From contig NZ_JH980292.1 in assembly GCF_000314005.1 (NCBI RefSeq), positions 1,560,094 to 1,624,093 of the forward strand: 64,000 bases of DNA, given 5' to 3'. A model generated the notes under the pieces. The model was not told the origin of the DNA. It worked only from the letters and a program-made list of their open reading frames with translations, and did no database searches. Of the stretch, positions 55,085 to 63,070 are shown one piece after another. Made by a program: the position numbers and the translations under genes. The stretch comes from Spirulina subsalsa PCC 9445 (GTDB taxonomy: Bacteria; Cyanobacteriota; Cyanobacteriia; Cyanobacteriales; Spirulinaceae). The stretch's first letter is position 1. The number at the start of each line of letters is the position of its first letter.

Positions 55085-55435
55085 TTACTCGTATTGATAA
55101 ATTATTTCTTCAATAACTCGATTACTAATATCTGATAAATCAGACTTAGAATAAATGGTTGCTAGGATGATGTTTTGTTCGTTCTTGAGATAATAAATGA
55201 CTCGATAGCCGCCACTTTTTCCTTTTTGAATATTGCTGTTTTTGAGACGAACTTTGAAGACTTGATATTGAAGCCCTGATATTCTATCTCCGGGAGTTTG
55301 ACCCGCTTGTAGTTGCTCGATTAAAGGTTGGATATCCGTGCGGATTGACCGATAGCGTTTGACCAGTTCTCGGAGGTCGCGTTTAAAGCGAGGAGTTAAG
55401 GCGATTTGGATGGGTGATGGTTCACTCTGCATCAA
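55085..55435 (-). CDS. RelE/ParE-family toxin
   Basis: 116 residues. Pattern of RelE/ParE or YafQ-like toxins: IQIALTPRFKRDLRELVKRYRSIRTDIQPLIEQLQ, GLQYQVFKVRLKNSNIQKGKSGGYRVIYYL and closing IILATIYSKSDLSDIS. Overlaps its antitoxin gene by 14 bases, so the pair is coupled. Predicted translation-dependent mRNA cleavage. Confidence 0.88.
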   Translation of the reverse strand: MMQSEPSPIQIALTPRFKRDLRELVKRYRSIRTDIQPLIEQLQAGQTPGDRISGLQYQVFKVRLKNSNIQKGKSGGYRVIYYLKNEQNIILATIYSKSDLSDISNRVIEEIIYQYE

Positions 55436-55667
55436 TACCCTCCCACATTTCTGAGAGGGGGAGAGTTTGTCCCGTGAAGGCTTCCTGTAGTCCTTGTTTA
55501 ATGCCTTCTATGGCGATTTCAGTAGGTGTTTCGCTGGGGTCTTCTTCGTCTTCTTCTAGCATTAAGACAATGAGGCGGACTCGCTGAGGTTTGGTAATGC
55601 CTAGGGAGTAATCAAGGGTCAATTCTCCACTTTCGTTAATTGTGGCTGTAGTTTCAATGGCTTTCAT
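55422..55667 (-). CDS. Antitoxin of the RelE-type pair
   Basis: 81 residues: AbrB/other-like strand start TTATINESGELTLDYSLGITKPQRVRLIVLM, acidic linker EEDEEDPSETPTEIA, then a helix for toxin binding EGIKQGLQEAF, LSEMWEGID. Position just before a RelE-type toxin gene with a 14-base overlap supports the role. The DNA-binding part is not of the common Phd or RHH types. Confidence 0.8.
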   Translation of the reverse strand: MKAIETTATINESGELTLDYSLGITKPQRVRLIVLMLEEDEEDPSETPTEIAIEGIKQGLQEAFTGQTLPLSEMWEGIDAE

Positions 55668-55949
55668 TGTGTTTCGAGTTTAGGGGTTTGAGGAATTTTA
55701 AGGCTGATTAGCTGGATTTGCGTTTCTAATGTCCAGCTTCTGGGTTTGGGGGATTGTTGGGTTTCGCTGTCGCTGCACCCAACCTACAGATAACTACTAA
55801 TAGGTCTAGCTTCTGATACAATAATCTAAGTTTGATAACTCTGCAACCAAAAAATCTACCCGTAAACCAGAACAAAAAATGAAATATGGCAAAACTTTAC
55901 TATCGTGGTATGGCATTAGATATCTAAAAAAATTAGGAGACTATGCAAG

Positions 55950-56477
55950 ATGTCATGGATATTTAGTTTGTCAGCAGAATGTGGTTCGGATGAGAGCAAT
56001 GTTCATCAATTTGCGGGATATTTTGAGGGAATATCATACTTGCTTTCTAATGGTCATCAATGCAAATGTTGCACCGATATATTTCAAGATATAGAGGAAA
56101 ACTGGTGGTGTCGGATTTCGTTCAATCATCTTAGTGAAGTGGGGATAGATAGTCCTGAAAGTGCCTATTTAATGACAGAGTTAGGAATTCTACTCTATCA
56201 GTCTTTACAGCTTGCTACAACTTTTCGTTATGCGTTGGTTGGTGTAGAAGTCGATGAGTTCAGGACTTACAGTGAACTGATGGAGGAATTATCTAGTTTA
56301 TCTATCCCAGGGTTAGTTTTAGCAAAGTCTTTTGAACAAGAGTTAGGGAGTTTATCAGGATTTCGCGCTTTCAGTGCTAATTATATTTGGCAACCTTACG
56401 CGGGAGAGGTCTACAATCCATTAATGATGTCCCCAACGTTGAAAAATAAGCTTGATGAACTTTTGGCTGTGGGTTAA
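55950..56477 (+). CDS. Hypothetical protein
   Basis: 175 residues from ATG 55950. No signal, one CXC pair (CKCC) and mixed alpha/beta pattern: WWCRISFNHLSEVGIDS, LGILLYQSLQLATTFRYALVGVEVDEFRTYSELMEELSSL, LVLAKSFEQELGSLSGFRAFSANYIWQPYAG. Codon use is AT-rich like the rest of the island. Unknown family. The overlapping frame at 55879 is a shadow. Confidence 0.68.
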   Translation: MSWIFSLSAECGSDESNVHQFAGYFEGISYLLSNGHQCKCCTDIFQDIEENWWCRISFNHLSEVGIDSPESAYLMTELGILLYQSLQLATTFRYALVGVEVDEFRTYSELMEELSSLSIPGLVLAKSFEQELGSLSGFRAFSANYIWQPYAGEVYNPLMMSPTLKNKLDELLAVG

Positions 56478-56558
56478 CTGAAGGAAATTAAAGTGTTGGG
56501 TTTTGCTTTTCACGGTTAAGAGTTAAAATTGGTAAGGAGTGAGGCAAAAACAGCGAAT

Positions 56559-56903
56559 ATGGCACAATTTCCCCATGAGCTTGCAGAAACTATCTGGACT
56601 TTGAAACGCCAGTTATTAGAGATTATTGATGCAGCCACATTAACAGAATTAACGTTGTTTGAACGATTTGGAGAAACAAATGAGACGATCTCGTTGTTAG
56701 ATGAACTCAAAAATGTATCAGAACGGGCTGCACCTTGGTTTTCTCGCTTGTCTAATTTTCAGTTACGCATCGCTGAGTCTCAACCAAGCATCTCGGCTGA
56801 TATGTTAAACTTAATCCATCAGTCAATTGAGCGCATCCAGATAGAACTGCCCGCGATGGAGCGAAGTATTCAAGAAGTCAAAAGAGAGTGGAATTTACCA
56901 TGA
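56559..56903 (+). CDS. Hypothetical helical protein
   Basis: 114 residues from MAQFPHELAETIWTLKRQLL. Entirely helical with possible coiled coils (LLDELKNVSERAAPWFSRLSNFQLRIAESQ, HQSIERIQIELPAMERSIQEVKREW). It overlaps the next gene by four bases (ATGA), so both are translated together. An upstream TTG at 56529 is possible. Family unknown. Confidence 0.68.
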   Translation: MAQFPHELAETIWTLKRQLLEIIDAATLTELTLFERFGETNETISLLDELKNVSERAAPWFSRLSNFQLRIAESQPSISADMLNLIHQSIERIQIELPAMERSIQEVKREWNLP

Positions 56904-57085
56904 CAGATCAATGTTCTTTTCCTAATCCTGAAGTTACTCAGAAGTTGTTAGTGAATTTGCGTCGTAGTCGTTTATCCATCGAAGCAGCAACGTTGGAATT
57001 AGAAAATATTACGATGCAGTTAGAGCAGGAAAATCGACAAAAACGGTTACGACGTTTACAGCAAACTATGGGATCTGATTTGTGA
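56900..57085 (+). CDS. Small helical hypothetical protein
   Basis: 61 residues from ATG 56900: NPEVTQKLLVNLRRSRLSIEAATLELENITMQLEQENRQKRLRRLQQ, a long amphipathic, basic coiled coil. Starts inside the preceding stop codon. The two look like a small two-subunit helical complex. Nothing more can be said. Confidence 0.62.
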   Translation: MTDQCSFPNPEVTQKLLVNLRRSRLSIEAATLELENITMQLEQENRQKRLRRLQQTMGSDL

Positions 57086-57313
57086 ATGGTGGTTCGTTGG
57101 TCATTGGTAGTAATAAAGTGCTTACTCTCTCTTAATTTGGCTACAGTTGGGGGATTGTCGGGTTTTGCTATCACTGCATCCAACCTACAAAAAACCTTGT
57201 TTTTCAACTTACCCCACCACCAACCCGGTGTTCCGAAATAATGATTTTATGTCAAGCACAAGGTTTTATAAACTCCACCTTGAAACCCGGTTTCTGCCTC
57301 TTGAACCTTAAGC

Positions 57314-57535
57314 TCATAAATCTACCTCTCGTCCCACAGAGCGATCGCGCAAATTCTCGAACATCTCATCTTCAAAAACAATCCCCTCCTGTGCCATCCT
57401 TGCTCGATAATTTTGATAAACCGTCCAAAAACTTGGGACTTCTTTAATCTCTAAGAGAACCTCTCTTTCATCAGGAACATCAATTTCCTCTAATAATTCT
57501 ATTGTTTTTCCTCGTTTAATTCCTTTGACCAACAT
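57314..57535 (-). CDS. Antitoxin-like small protein
   Basis: 73 residues. GIKRGKTIELLEEIDVPDEREVLLEIKEV is a short barrel-like N-terminus typical of a cyanobacterial antitoxin family that precedes PIN-domain toxins; the tail FWTVYQNYRARMAQEGIVFEDEMFENLRDRS is helical. No toxin follows; the downstream side is repeat sequence. Hence orphan, or not an antitoxin at all. Confidence 0.65.
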   Translation of the reverse strand: MLVKGIKRGKTIELLEEIDVPDEREVLLEIKEVPSFWTVYQNYRARMAQEGIVFEDEMFENLRDRSVGREVDL

Positions 57536-57596
57536 AGAAAACTTCCTTAAACAACTTTGTAAAAACTAACGACTATCTTCTCCATTCTACCACCAA

Positions 57597-57929
57597 TCAA
57601 CCCACCGCAAACCCCGTATAAGGTCGTACCTCTGGAGGATGAAACCCCAAAACAATTTTCTCCGGGGGAATTCCTGCTCGTAATAAATCATCCGCTATCC
57701 CATCCTCTAAACCGTCCTCATGAATCCAAACTTTATCCCCCACAATCTCCAAATGAACAATACAAGCATGAACCCGCTTTCCATTCACATCTCCCACCGT
57801 CAATAACAAATAATTCTGATGGTCTTCTGCAATAACTAGCTTTCGCTGTAAATTGCCGTGAGCATAAGGTAATTTTGCATACTCTTCTAAAATTTCTTTG
57901 ATTATTTGATAATAATTTAGGGAATCCAT
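57597..57929 (-). CDS. XisI family protein, copy 3
   Basis: 110 residues from ATG 57929. N-terminal half LNYYQIIKEILEEYAKLPYAHGNLQRKLVI is its own; the C-terminal half from HLEIVGDKVWIH through EDGIADDLLRAGIPPEKIVLGF to PYTGFAVG is nearly identical to copies 1 and 2. XisI partners XisH in cyanobacteria (required for excision of the Anabaena fdxN element; exact biochemistry unknown). An upstream run of frame is not coding. Confidence 0.9.
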   Translation of the reverse strand: MDSLNYYQIIKEILEEYAKLPYAHGNLQRKLVIAEDHQNYLLLTVGDVNGKRVHACIVHLEIVGDKVWIHEDGLEDGIADDLLRAGIPPEKIVLGFHPPEVRPYTGFAVG

Positions 57930-57969
57930 GACTCCACAACCTCCTGTTGTGCAGCAAAAACTCATAAAT

Positions 57970-58305
57970 TCAACCCACCGCAAACCCCGTATGAGGTCGC
58001 ACCTCTGGAGGATGAAACCCCAAAACAATTTTCTCTGGGGGAATTCCTGCTCGCAATAAATCATCCGCTATCCCATCCTCTAAACCGTCTCGATGAATCC
58101 AGATTTTATCCCCCACAATCTCCAAATGAACTAGACAGCCATGAACTTGTACATCATCATGCCATCCCTGAGTAATCAGTAAAAAATTATGCCCATCTTG
58201 GCTAACAATTAAACGACATTGTAAATCCCCGTAAGCATAAGGAATCTTTGTATATTCTAAGAGTATTTTTTCAAGAATCCCCCCAATATTGCCCAAAGAA
58301 TCCAT
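57970..58305 (-). CDS. XisI family protein, copy 2
   Basis: 111 residues. Distinct N-terminal half (GNIGGILEKILLEYTKIPYAYGDLQCRLIV, SQDGHNFLLITQGWHDDVQVHGCLV) joined to the shared C-terminal half (GDKIWIHRDGLEDGIADDLL, RPHTGFAVG). A 40-bp spacer, itself similar to that beyond copy 1, separates it from the copy upstream. Confidence 0.92.
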   Translation of the reverse strand: MDSLGNIGGILEKILLEYTKIPYAYGDLQCRLIVSQDGHNFLLITQGWHDDVQVHGCLVHLEIVGDKIWIHRDGLEDGIADDLLRAGIPPEKIVLGFHPPEVRPHTGFAVG

Positions 58306-58345
58306 TGTAAAACCTCCTCTTTTTTAGCAGCAAAAACTCATAAAT

Positions 58346-58681
58346 TCAACCCACCGCAAACCCCGTATGAGGTCGCACCTCTGGAGGATGAAACCCCAAA
58401 ACAATTTTCTCCGGGGGAATTCCTGCTCGCAATAAATCATCCGCTATCCCATCCTCTAAACCGTCCTGATGAATCCAAACTTTATCCCCCACAATCTCCA
58501 AATGAACAATACAACCATGAATCCTAGTTCCTCGTTCCCATCCCCAAGTCATAAAAAAATAGTGAGTTTTATCATCACTCACAATCAAACGACGTTGAAC
58601 TTCCCCGAAACGATAGGGAAGGTCTGCATATTCCTTTAAAATTGGATAAATAATTGAATAATATTGAGCTATTGTATCCAT
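58346..58681 (-). CDS. xisI: XisI family protein, copy 1
   Basis: 111 residues, starting inside the end of xisH (13-base overlap). N-terminal half IAQYYSIIYPILKEYADLPYRFGEVQRRLIV, DDKTHYFFMTWGWERGTRIHGCIV; C-terminal half as in the other copies. Being coupled to xisH it is the likely primary partner. Typical XisI length is about 110. Confidence 0.93.
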   Translation of the reverse strand: MDTIAQYYSIIYPILKEYADLPYRFGEVQRRLIVSDDKTHYFFMTWGWERGTRIHGCIVHLEIVGDKVWIHQDGLEDGIADDLLRAGIPPEKIVLGFHPPEVRPHTGFAVG

Positions 58682-59085
58682 TCCAAAATCACCTCTCTTT
58701 TTTCGTCAAACACCAACAACTTAACAATATTTCGCCGCAAAAGTAACCGCCCAATAGGTTCCTCAAAAATATCTTCATAAGCTGATTTTTTAATCGCCAG
58801 ATAGAGCATTCTATTCTCTTGCTTGTCCATCATAATCTCATCATAAAGAATATACTGCCCCAGTGCCTTTTCCAGATCGTCAATCCGCGATTTACCGATA
58901 AAACTTTTAATTTCTACAGCAATTTTTTGATGATCTTTCTCCGCCGTAATTAACTTTTCTGCCCCTAAATCTACAAATAAATCTCTTTTGCCAATCGACA
59001 AAATCAAAGGATCATCAGTAATAGTCCACCCTTCCTTAATTAAAGCATTTCTCACCGCATCATGGTAAATATCCTTAGCAGGCAT
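58669..59085 (-). CDS. xisH: XisH family PD-(D/E)XK-like protein
   Basis: 138 residues: KDIYHDAVRNALIKEGWTITDDPLIL, then an endonuclease-type core Asp39 in LFVDLGAEK and Glu58-X-Lys60 in IAVEIKSFIGKS, then FYL-like helix DLEKALGQYILYDEIM and the end EEPIGRLLLRRNIVKLLVFDE. XisH is needed with XisI for excision of the fdxN element in Anabaena and is otherwise uncharacterised. The ATG overlaps the hsdM stop by one base (TAATG) and its GAGGAGG ribosome site lies within hsdM, so it is translationally coupled to the methylase. Confidence 0.93.
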   Translation of the reverse strand: MPAKDIYHDAVRNALIKEGWTITDDPLILSIGKRDLFVDLGAEKLITAEKDHQKIAVEIKSFIGKSRIDDLEKALGQYILYDEIMMDKQENRMLYLAIKKSAYEDIFEEPIGRLLLRRNIVKLLVFDEKREVILEWIQ

Positions 59086-60701
59086 TAATCCCCCTCCTCA
59101 ATTTTAAACCCCACCTTTGCCAACTGCCGCTTAATTTCCTCATCCAAAATTGCCCCCTCCCGCATTTGTTCCCCTAACTCTTGGGTTAACTCCGCCATCT
59201 TCTCCTCAAACGGAATCCCATCATCCTCCTCATCAGGAATCCCCACATAACGCCCCGGAGTTAAAACAAAATTGTGCTTTTCAATCTCTGCCAACTTTGC
59301 CGACTTACAAAATCCCTTAATATCGTGATATTTGCCCCCCTTCCGTTTCCATTGATGATAAGTCTCGGCAACCTTGGCGATATCTTCATCGGAAAACGCC
59401 CGATTGCGGCGATTCACCATATACCCCAACTCCGAGGCATCGATAAATAAAACCTCTCCCCGACGTTCCCGGTTTTTATTGCCGTTTTTGTGACGACTCA
59501 GCAACCACAAACAGGCCGGAATCCCCGTATTAAAAAATAACTGGGTGGGTAACATAACAATACAATCGACTAAATCCGCCTCCACAATAGCGCGGCGAAT
59601 TTCCCCCTCTCCTCCCGTATTAGAAGATAAGGACCCATTGGACAAAACAAACCCCGCGCTGCCTGTCGGTGCCAAATGATAAATAAAATGCTGTACCCAA
59701 GCAAAATTAGCATTTCCTTCTGGGGGAACTCCATACTGCCAGCGTCCATCTTTCCGCAACAGTTCCCCACTCCAATCACTATCATTAAAAGGCGGATTCG
59801 CTAAGATAAAATCAGCCTTTAAATCCGGGTGAGCATCATTGAGAAAAGACCCCTCCCCATTCCATTTAATCTGAGAGGTATCAATCCCCCGAATGGCTAA
59901 ATTCATCTTGCACAGTCGCCAAGTTGTCTCGTTGCTCTCCTGGCCGTAAATGGAGATATTATCCATTCGTCCTTGATGGTGCTGGACAAATTTTTCACTC
60001 CAGACGAACATTCCCCCAGACCCACAGCAAGGGTCAAACACCCGCCCCTCGTAAGGTTCGACCATCTCCACCAATAATTTCACAATACTTTCTGGGGTGT
60101 AAAACTGTCCCCCTTTCTTCCCTTCTGCGAGGGCAAATTCTCCCAGAAAATATTCATAAACCTGGCCTAATATGTCCCCTTGGCTGAGTTTTTGCGCGTT
60201 TTGGTCTAGGTCTAGGTTCAGTTGTTCGGGGGTGGCTTTGTTGTCGCTGACTAATTTAGCACTACCGATGAGGTCGATTAATCCCCCCAAGGAACTTTTA
60301 TCCAGTTTCTGCTGGGCGTAGACTTTGGGTAAAATCCCTTTCAGGTGGGGGTTTTCCCGTTCAATGGCGGTCATTGCCTCATCAACTAACTTGCCGATAT
60401 CCGGCTGTTTTCCCTTCGCTTGAAGAGAAGACCAACGGGCCTCTAATGGCACAAAAAACACATTCTCGGCGAGATACTCGTCTTTGTCTTCCGGGTCTGC
60501 GCCTTGATAGTCTCCCTCCCCTAATATGAGTTTCTGATGCAGCACTTCAAAGGCATCCGAGATGTATTTGAGGAAAATTAAGCCTAAAACAATGTGCTTG
60601 TACTCTGCCGCGTCCATGTTTTTGCGCAGTTTGTCGGCAGACTTCCAGAGCTTTTGTTCTAGGGTTTCCTGGGTTTTGGGTTGAGCTTGTTTTTTCGGCA
60701 T
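59085..60701 (-). CDS. hsdM: Type I restriction enzyme, M subunit (N6-adenine methylase)
   Basis: 538 residues. N-terminal helical domain ([37 protein letters not shown]); methylase fold with SAM motif [22 protein letters not shown] near 215-236 and catalytic [12 protein letters not shown] (NPPF) near 300-311; C-terminal HsdS-binding tail. Full length. It is the first gene of the minus-strand hsd operon; xisH follows by overlap, while hsdS is 4.5 kb away. Confidence 0.96.
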   Translation of the reverse strand: MPKKQAQPKTQETLEQKLWKSADKLRKNMDAAEYKHIVLGLIFLKYISDAFEVLHQKLILGEGDYQGADPEDKDEYLAENVFFVPLEARWSSLQAKGKQPDIGKLVDEAMTAIERENPHLKGILPKVYAQQKLDKSSLGGLIDLIGSAKLVSDNKATPEQLNLDLDQNAQKLSQGDILGQVYEYFLGEFALAEGKKGGQFYTPESIVKLLVEMVEPYEGRVFDPCCGSGGMFVWSEKFVQHHQGRMDNISIYGQESNETTWRLCKMNLAIRGIDTSQIKWNGEGSFLNDAHPDLKADFILANPPFNDSDWSGELLRKDGRWQYGVPPEGNANFAWVQHFIYHLAPTGSAGFVLSNGSLSSNTGGEGEIRRAIVEADLVDCIVMLPTQLFFNTGIPACLWLLSRHKNGNKNRERRGEVLFIDASELGYMVNRRNRAFSDEDIAKVAETYHQWKRKGGKYHDIKGFCKSAKLAEIEKHNFVLTPGRYVGIPDEEDDGIPFEEKMAELTQELGEQMREGAILDEEIKRQLAKVGFKIEEGD

Positions 60702-60747
60702 CTTTATTCCCTCTTGCCTATGTTTTTTCGGTTGGCCTTCAAGTCTG

Positions 60748-60787
60748 TTTAATTTGGTATAACTTGGAGTCTTAACTTGTCAAGATT
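60748..60787 (+). repeat. Right copy of direct repeats flanking the restriction island
   Basis: TTTAATTTGGTATAA (60748-60762) and CTTAACTTGTCAAGATT (60771-60787), in the same orientation as at 49656-49756. It lies in the 125-bp promoter region of hsdM. Confidence 0.7.
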
Positions 60788-60826
60788 ACGAGGTATAGGA
60801 GAGGGGGGAGTGTCTAGGTTCAGGGT

Positions 60827-62722
60827 CTAGGCGGGATCATTACTGAGTAAACTGGTAAAAATCCGATTCAACTGACCTAGACAAGAATCCGGGCGGCGAA
60901 TCATTCCCCAGAGATTATCCCATCCGTTCTGAACACGCGCTAAGAGGGAAGGGGAAGGGTTGGCTTCAGGATAATAGACTAATTGCTGATTCCCTCGGTC
61001 TATCATTTCTAGCCAGGTGCCCAGAGGTCGGGGAATGTCTTGGGTGAGACGGAATTCTAAGGCCCCGGTGGAGAGGGATTCTACATAGGTGGGGGTTAAA
61101 AAGTGACGGTAGGCGGGGCTTTGGGGGGTGTGTTGATTGACGAGGGCTAGAGTAATCCCTTTCATGGCTTCCCGGACGGGTTCTGCTTCGTCGCCCATGA
61201 CTTCTCGGACCCAAGTGCTTTGGGCGATGGTGCTTTTACTGTGGGCTAAGTTGGTGGCGCTCATGTGGGTGGCTCCGGAGATGGTGAGGAGGTATTTTTC
61301 TGTGGTTAATTGTTGGAAGGGTCGCAGTTGATGGTCTAGGGCGGGGGTAATGGCATCTTCGGTGTGACTGAGGATGAAGGTGGGGGTTTCGACTTGTTCT
61401 AAGCCTTTTTCGCCGAATAAATGACCGACGACGGGGTTGAGTGCGATCGCCTTAACCACCCGACTATCCCGCAACCGTAATTTACTGTGGGGAAGCGCCC
61501 CCCCAGCACATTGTAACCAGTCGGCGGGCGCTCGTCCCAAGGGTTTCCGCCGTTGACAGTAAGACCGCAGGGCTTTTAAGTCTAATTCTCCCCCGGCCAA
61601 GGCCAAGGCGGTATAGCCCCCCAAGGAGTGACCAATCATGACCACTTCTTGGGTGTTGAATTTATCGCCTAAATAGCCCCAGGTTTCACGGAGGCGCTCT
61701 AATTCATCTAATACAAAACTCACGTCAGCCGGACGATCTCGAAATTCGGCGGCCGGAAGAACATCCGTCGGTTGGAGTTCTAAGCCAATTTGGGCGAGGT
61801 TGTCAATATTACTGCCGGGATGCTCTAGTGCGACGACACTAAAGCCGTAGGAGGCTAAATGGTGGGCAAGGTAACTGAGAAAACGACGATCGGCGGCAAA
61901 GCCATGAGATAGCACTACCACCGGGCCACGGGTGCGGGAGGAATAGTACAAATCTACGGGGATGCGACGGCGACGTTGGCGATCGTGGAGGCGTAGGGAA
62001 CGCTGGCGCACTTGTTCGGGGCCGGGGAGGGTGGGATCAAAGGGAGGGGCAAAGGAGGCGAGATTTCCGGAGGTAGACTGGAGATGCTTGGCGAGAGCCG
62101 GGCCGAGGAGTTGACTTTGGATTCTGGAGGCATTTAATTGTAAGGCGATGGAGGTTGCGGCGATCGCATCAATGGTTAGGGTTTCGTAGGGGTAAGTCTG
62201 CAAAAACCCTAGGATACTAATATCTTCCGCCTGTCGTAGGGTCAAATACAAAGCGGCCTTAATCTCCGCCCCACTGCTACCGGGGAGGGCTTTCTGTAGG
62301 TCTTCTAATAACCGTCGGCCATCTTGGGATTGGAGAAATTTGTTCAGGAAACTATCAGCAATGTCAGGATTGACCGCCAAATGCTGCCCCAGTAACTCCC
62401 GGACTTGGGGGGTGAGGAGCGGGGTTAACCTTTCGAGGGAGGGACTCACTTCTCCGGTGCGGACAAATTGGCTTAACTCTTCGATGGAAACGGTCGTTTC
62501 CAACCAGCCCATTTTCAGCACCAACTGCTCGGCCGCGGCTCCTGGAGTGGCGGCGAGGGTCAAAAGGGCGATCGCTCCTAGACAGGTTTTAGTAATTCTA
62601 GAGGCCAGCCCAGTCTGGAGGGGACTGGGACGAAAACCACGCCAACGGTTGACGGTGAAGCGAAAGGGGCAAGGGTTGAGTACCTCCCCGTGCCTTGGGC
62701 GGAAACGTTCTCTTGTGATCAT
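60827..62722 (-). CDS. Exported alpha/beta hydrolase with DUF1400 domain
   Basis: About 631 residues. A signal-like segment LASRITKTCLGAIALLTLAATPGAAA precedes EQLVLKMGWLETTVSIEELSQFVRTGEVSPSLERLTPLL, the cyanobacterial DUF1400 domain. The second half is an alpha/beta hydrolase: VVVLSHGFAADRRFL, nucleophile GHSLGG, Asp and His in SHTEDAITP and SGATHMSATN. Probably an envelope esterase/lipase. Start uncertain: ATGs at 62722 and 62737 or TTG at 62770; all leave a long N-region before the hydrophobic part. Confidence 0.88.
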   Translation of the reverse strand: MITRERFRPRHGEVLNPCPFRFTVNRWRGFRPSPLQTGLASRITKTCLGAIALLTLAATPGAAAEQLVLKMGWLETTVSIEELSQFVRTGEVSPSLERLTPLLTPQVRELLGQHLAVNPDIADSFLNKFLQSQDGRRLLEDLQKALPGSSGAEIKAALYLTLRQAEDISILGFLQTYPYETLTIDAIAATSIALQLNASRIQSQLLGPALAKHLQSTSGNLASFAPPFDPTLPGPEQVRQRSLRLHDRQRRRRIPVDLYYSSRTRGPVVVLSHGFAADRRFLSYLAHHLASYGFSVVALEHPGSNIDNLAQIGLELQPTDVLPAAEFRDRPADVSFVLDELERLRETWGYLGDKFNTQEVVMIGHSLGGYTALALAGGELDLKALRSYCQRRKPLGRAPADWLQCAGGALPHSKLRLRDSRVVKAIALNPVVGHLFGEKGLEQVETPTFILSHTEDAITPALDHQLRPFQQLTTEKYLLTISGATHMSATNLAHSKSTIAQSTWVREVMGDEAEPVREAMKGITLALVNQHTPQSPAYRHFLTPTYVESLSTGALEFRLTQDIPRPLGTWLEMIDRGNQQLVYYPEANPSPSLLARVQNGWDNLWGMIRRPDSCLGQLNRIFTSLLSNDPA

Positions 62723-62770
62723 TATCCCATCGTGCATTAAGCGAAAATAGAATGCCTTTGATCCTACCAA

Positions 62771-63070
62771 ACCTCAAGACTATTCATCGGGATGATTGGT
62801 TTCCCAAAAGATTTTCCCCGCCCTTGAGGTATCCTCAGTAGTAATACTGAAGACAGCGCCAAATACTAGCCGTTTTGGATAAAATAAGGTGATCCCTTGC
62901 CCGTTTGCTACGCAACGTTTCACGTTCGCGAAGCGTCACGAAGTGAACAACAAGTGGGTCAGTTCGTGGAATAATTGCCCTGAAACAACGGCCACGCCCC
63001 TATAAAGCCGTCTATCCGCCTTGCTCCAAGCGAGAGGAAAAGACGGGGTTGCTAACCTAAAGTTTTCGAT
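62771..63070. other. Divergent intergenic region with palindromic repeats
   Basis: 300 bp. TTTGCTACGCAAC and CGTTCGCGAAGCG form small palindromes near 62909-62945, a common cyanobacterial repeat style. CCGTCTATCC...GGAAAAGACGG at 63008-63047 is an IS605-end-like hairpin. No gene. Confidence 0.5.
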
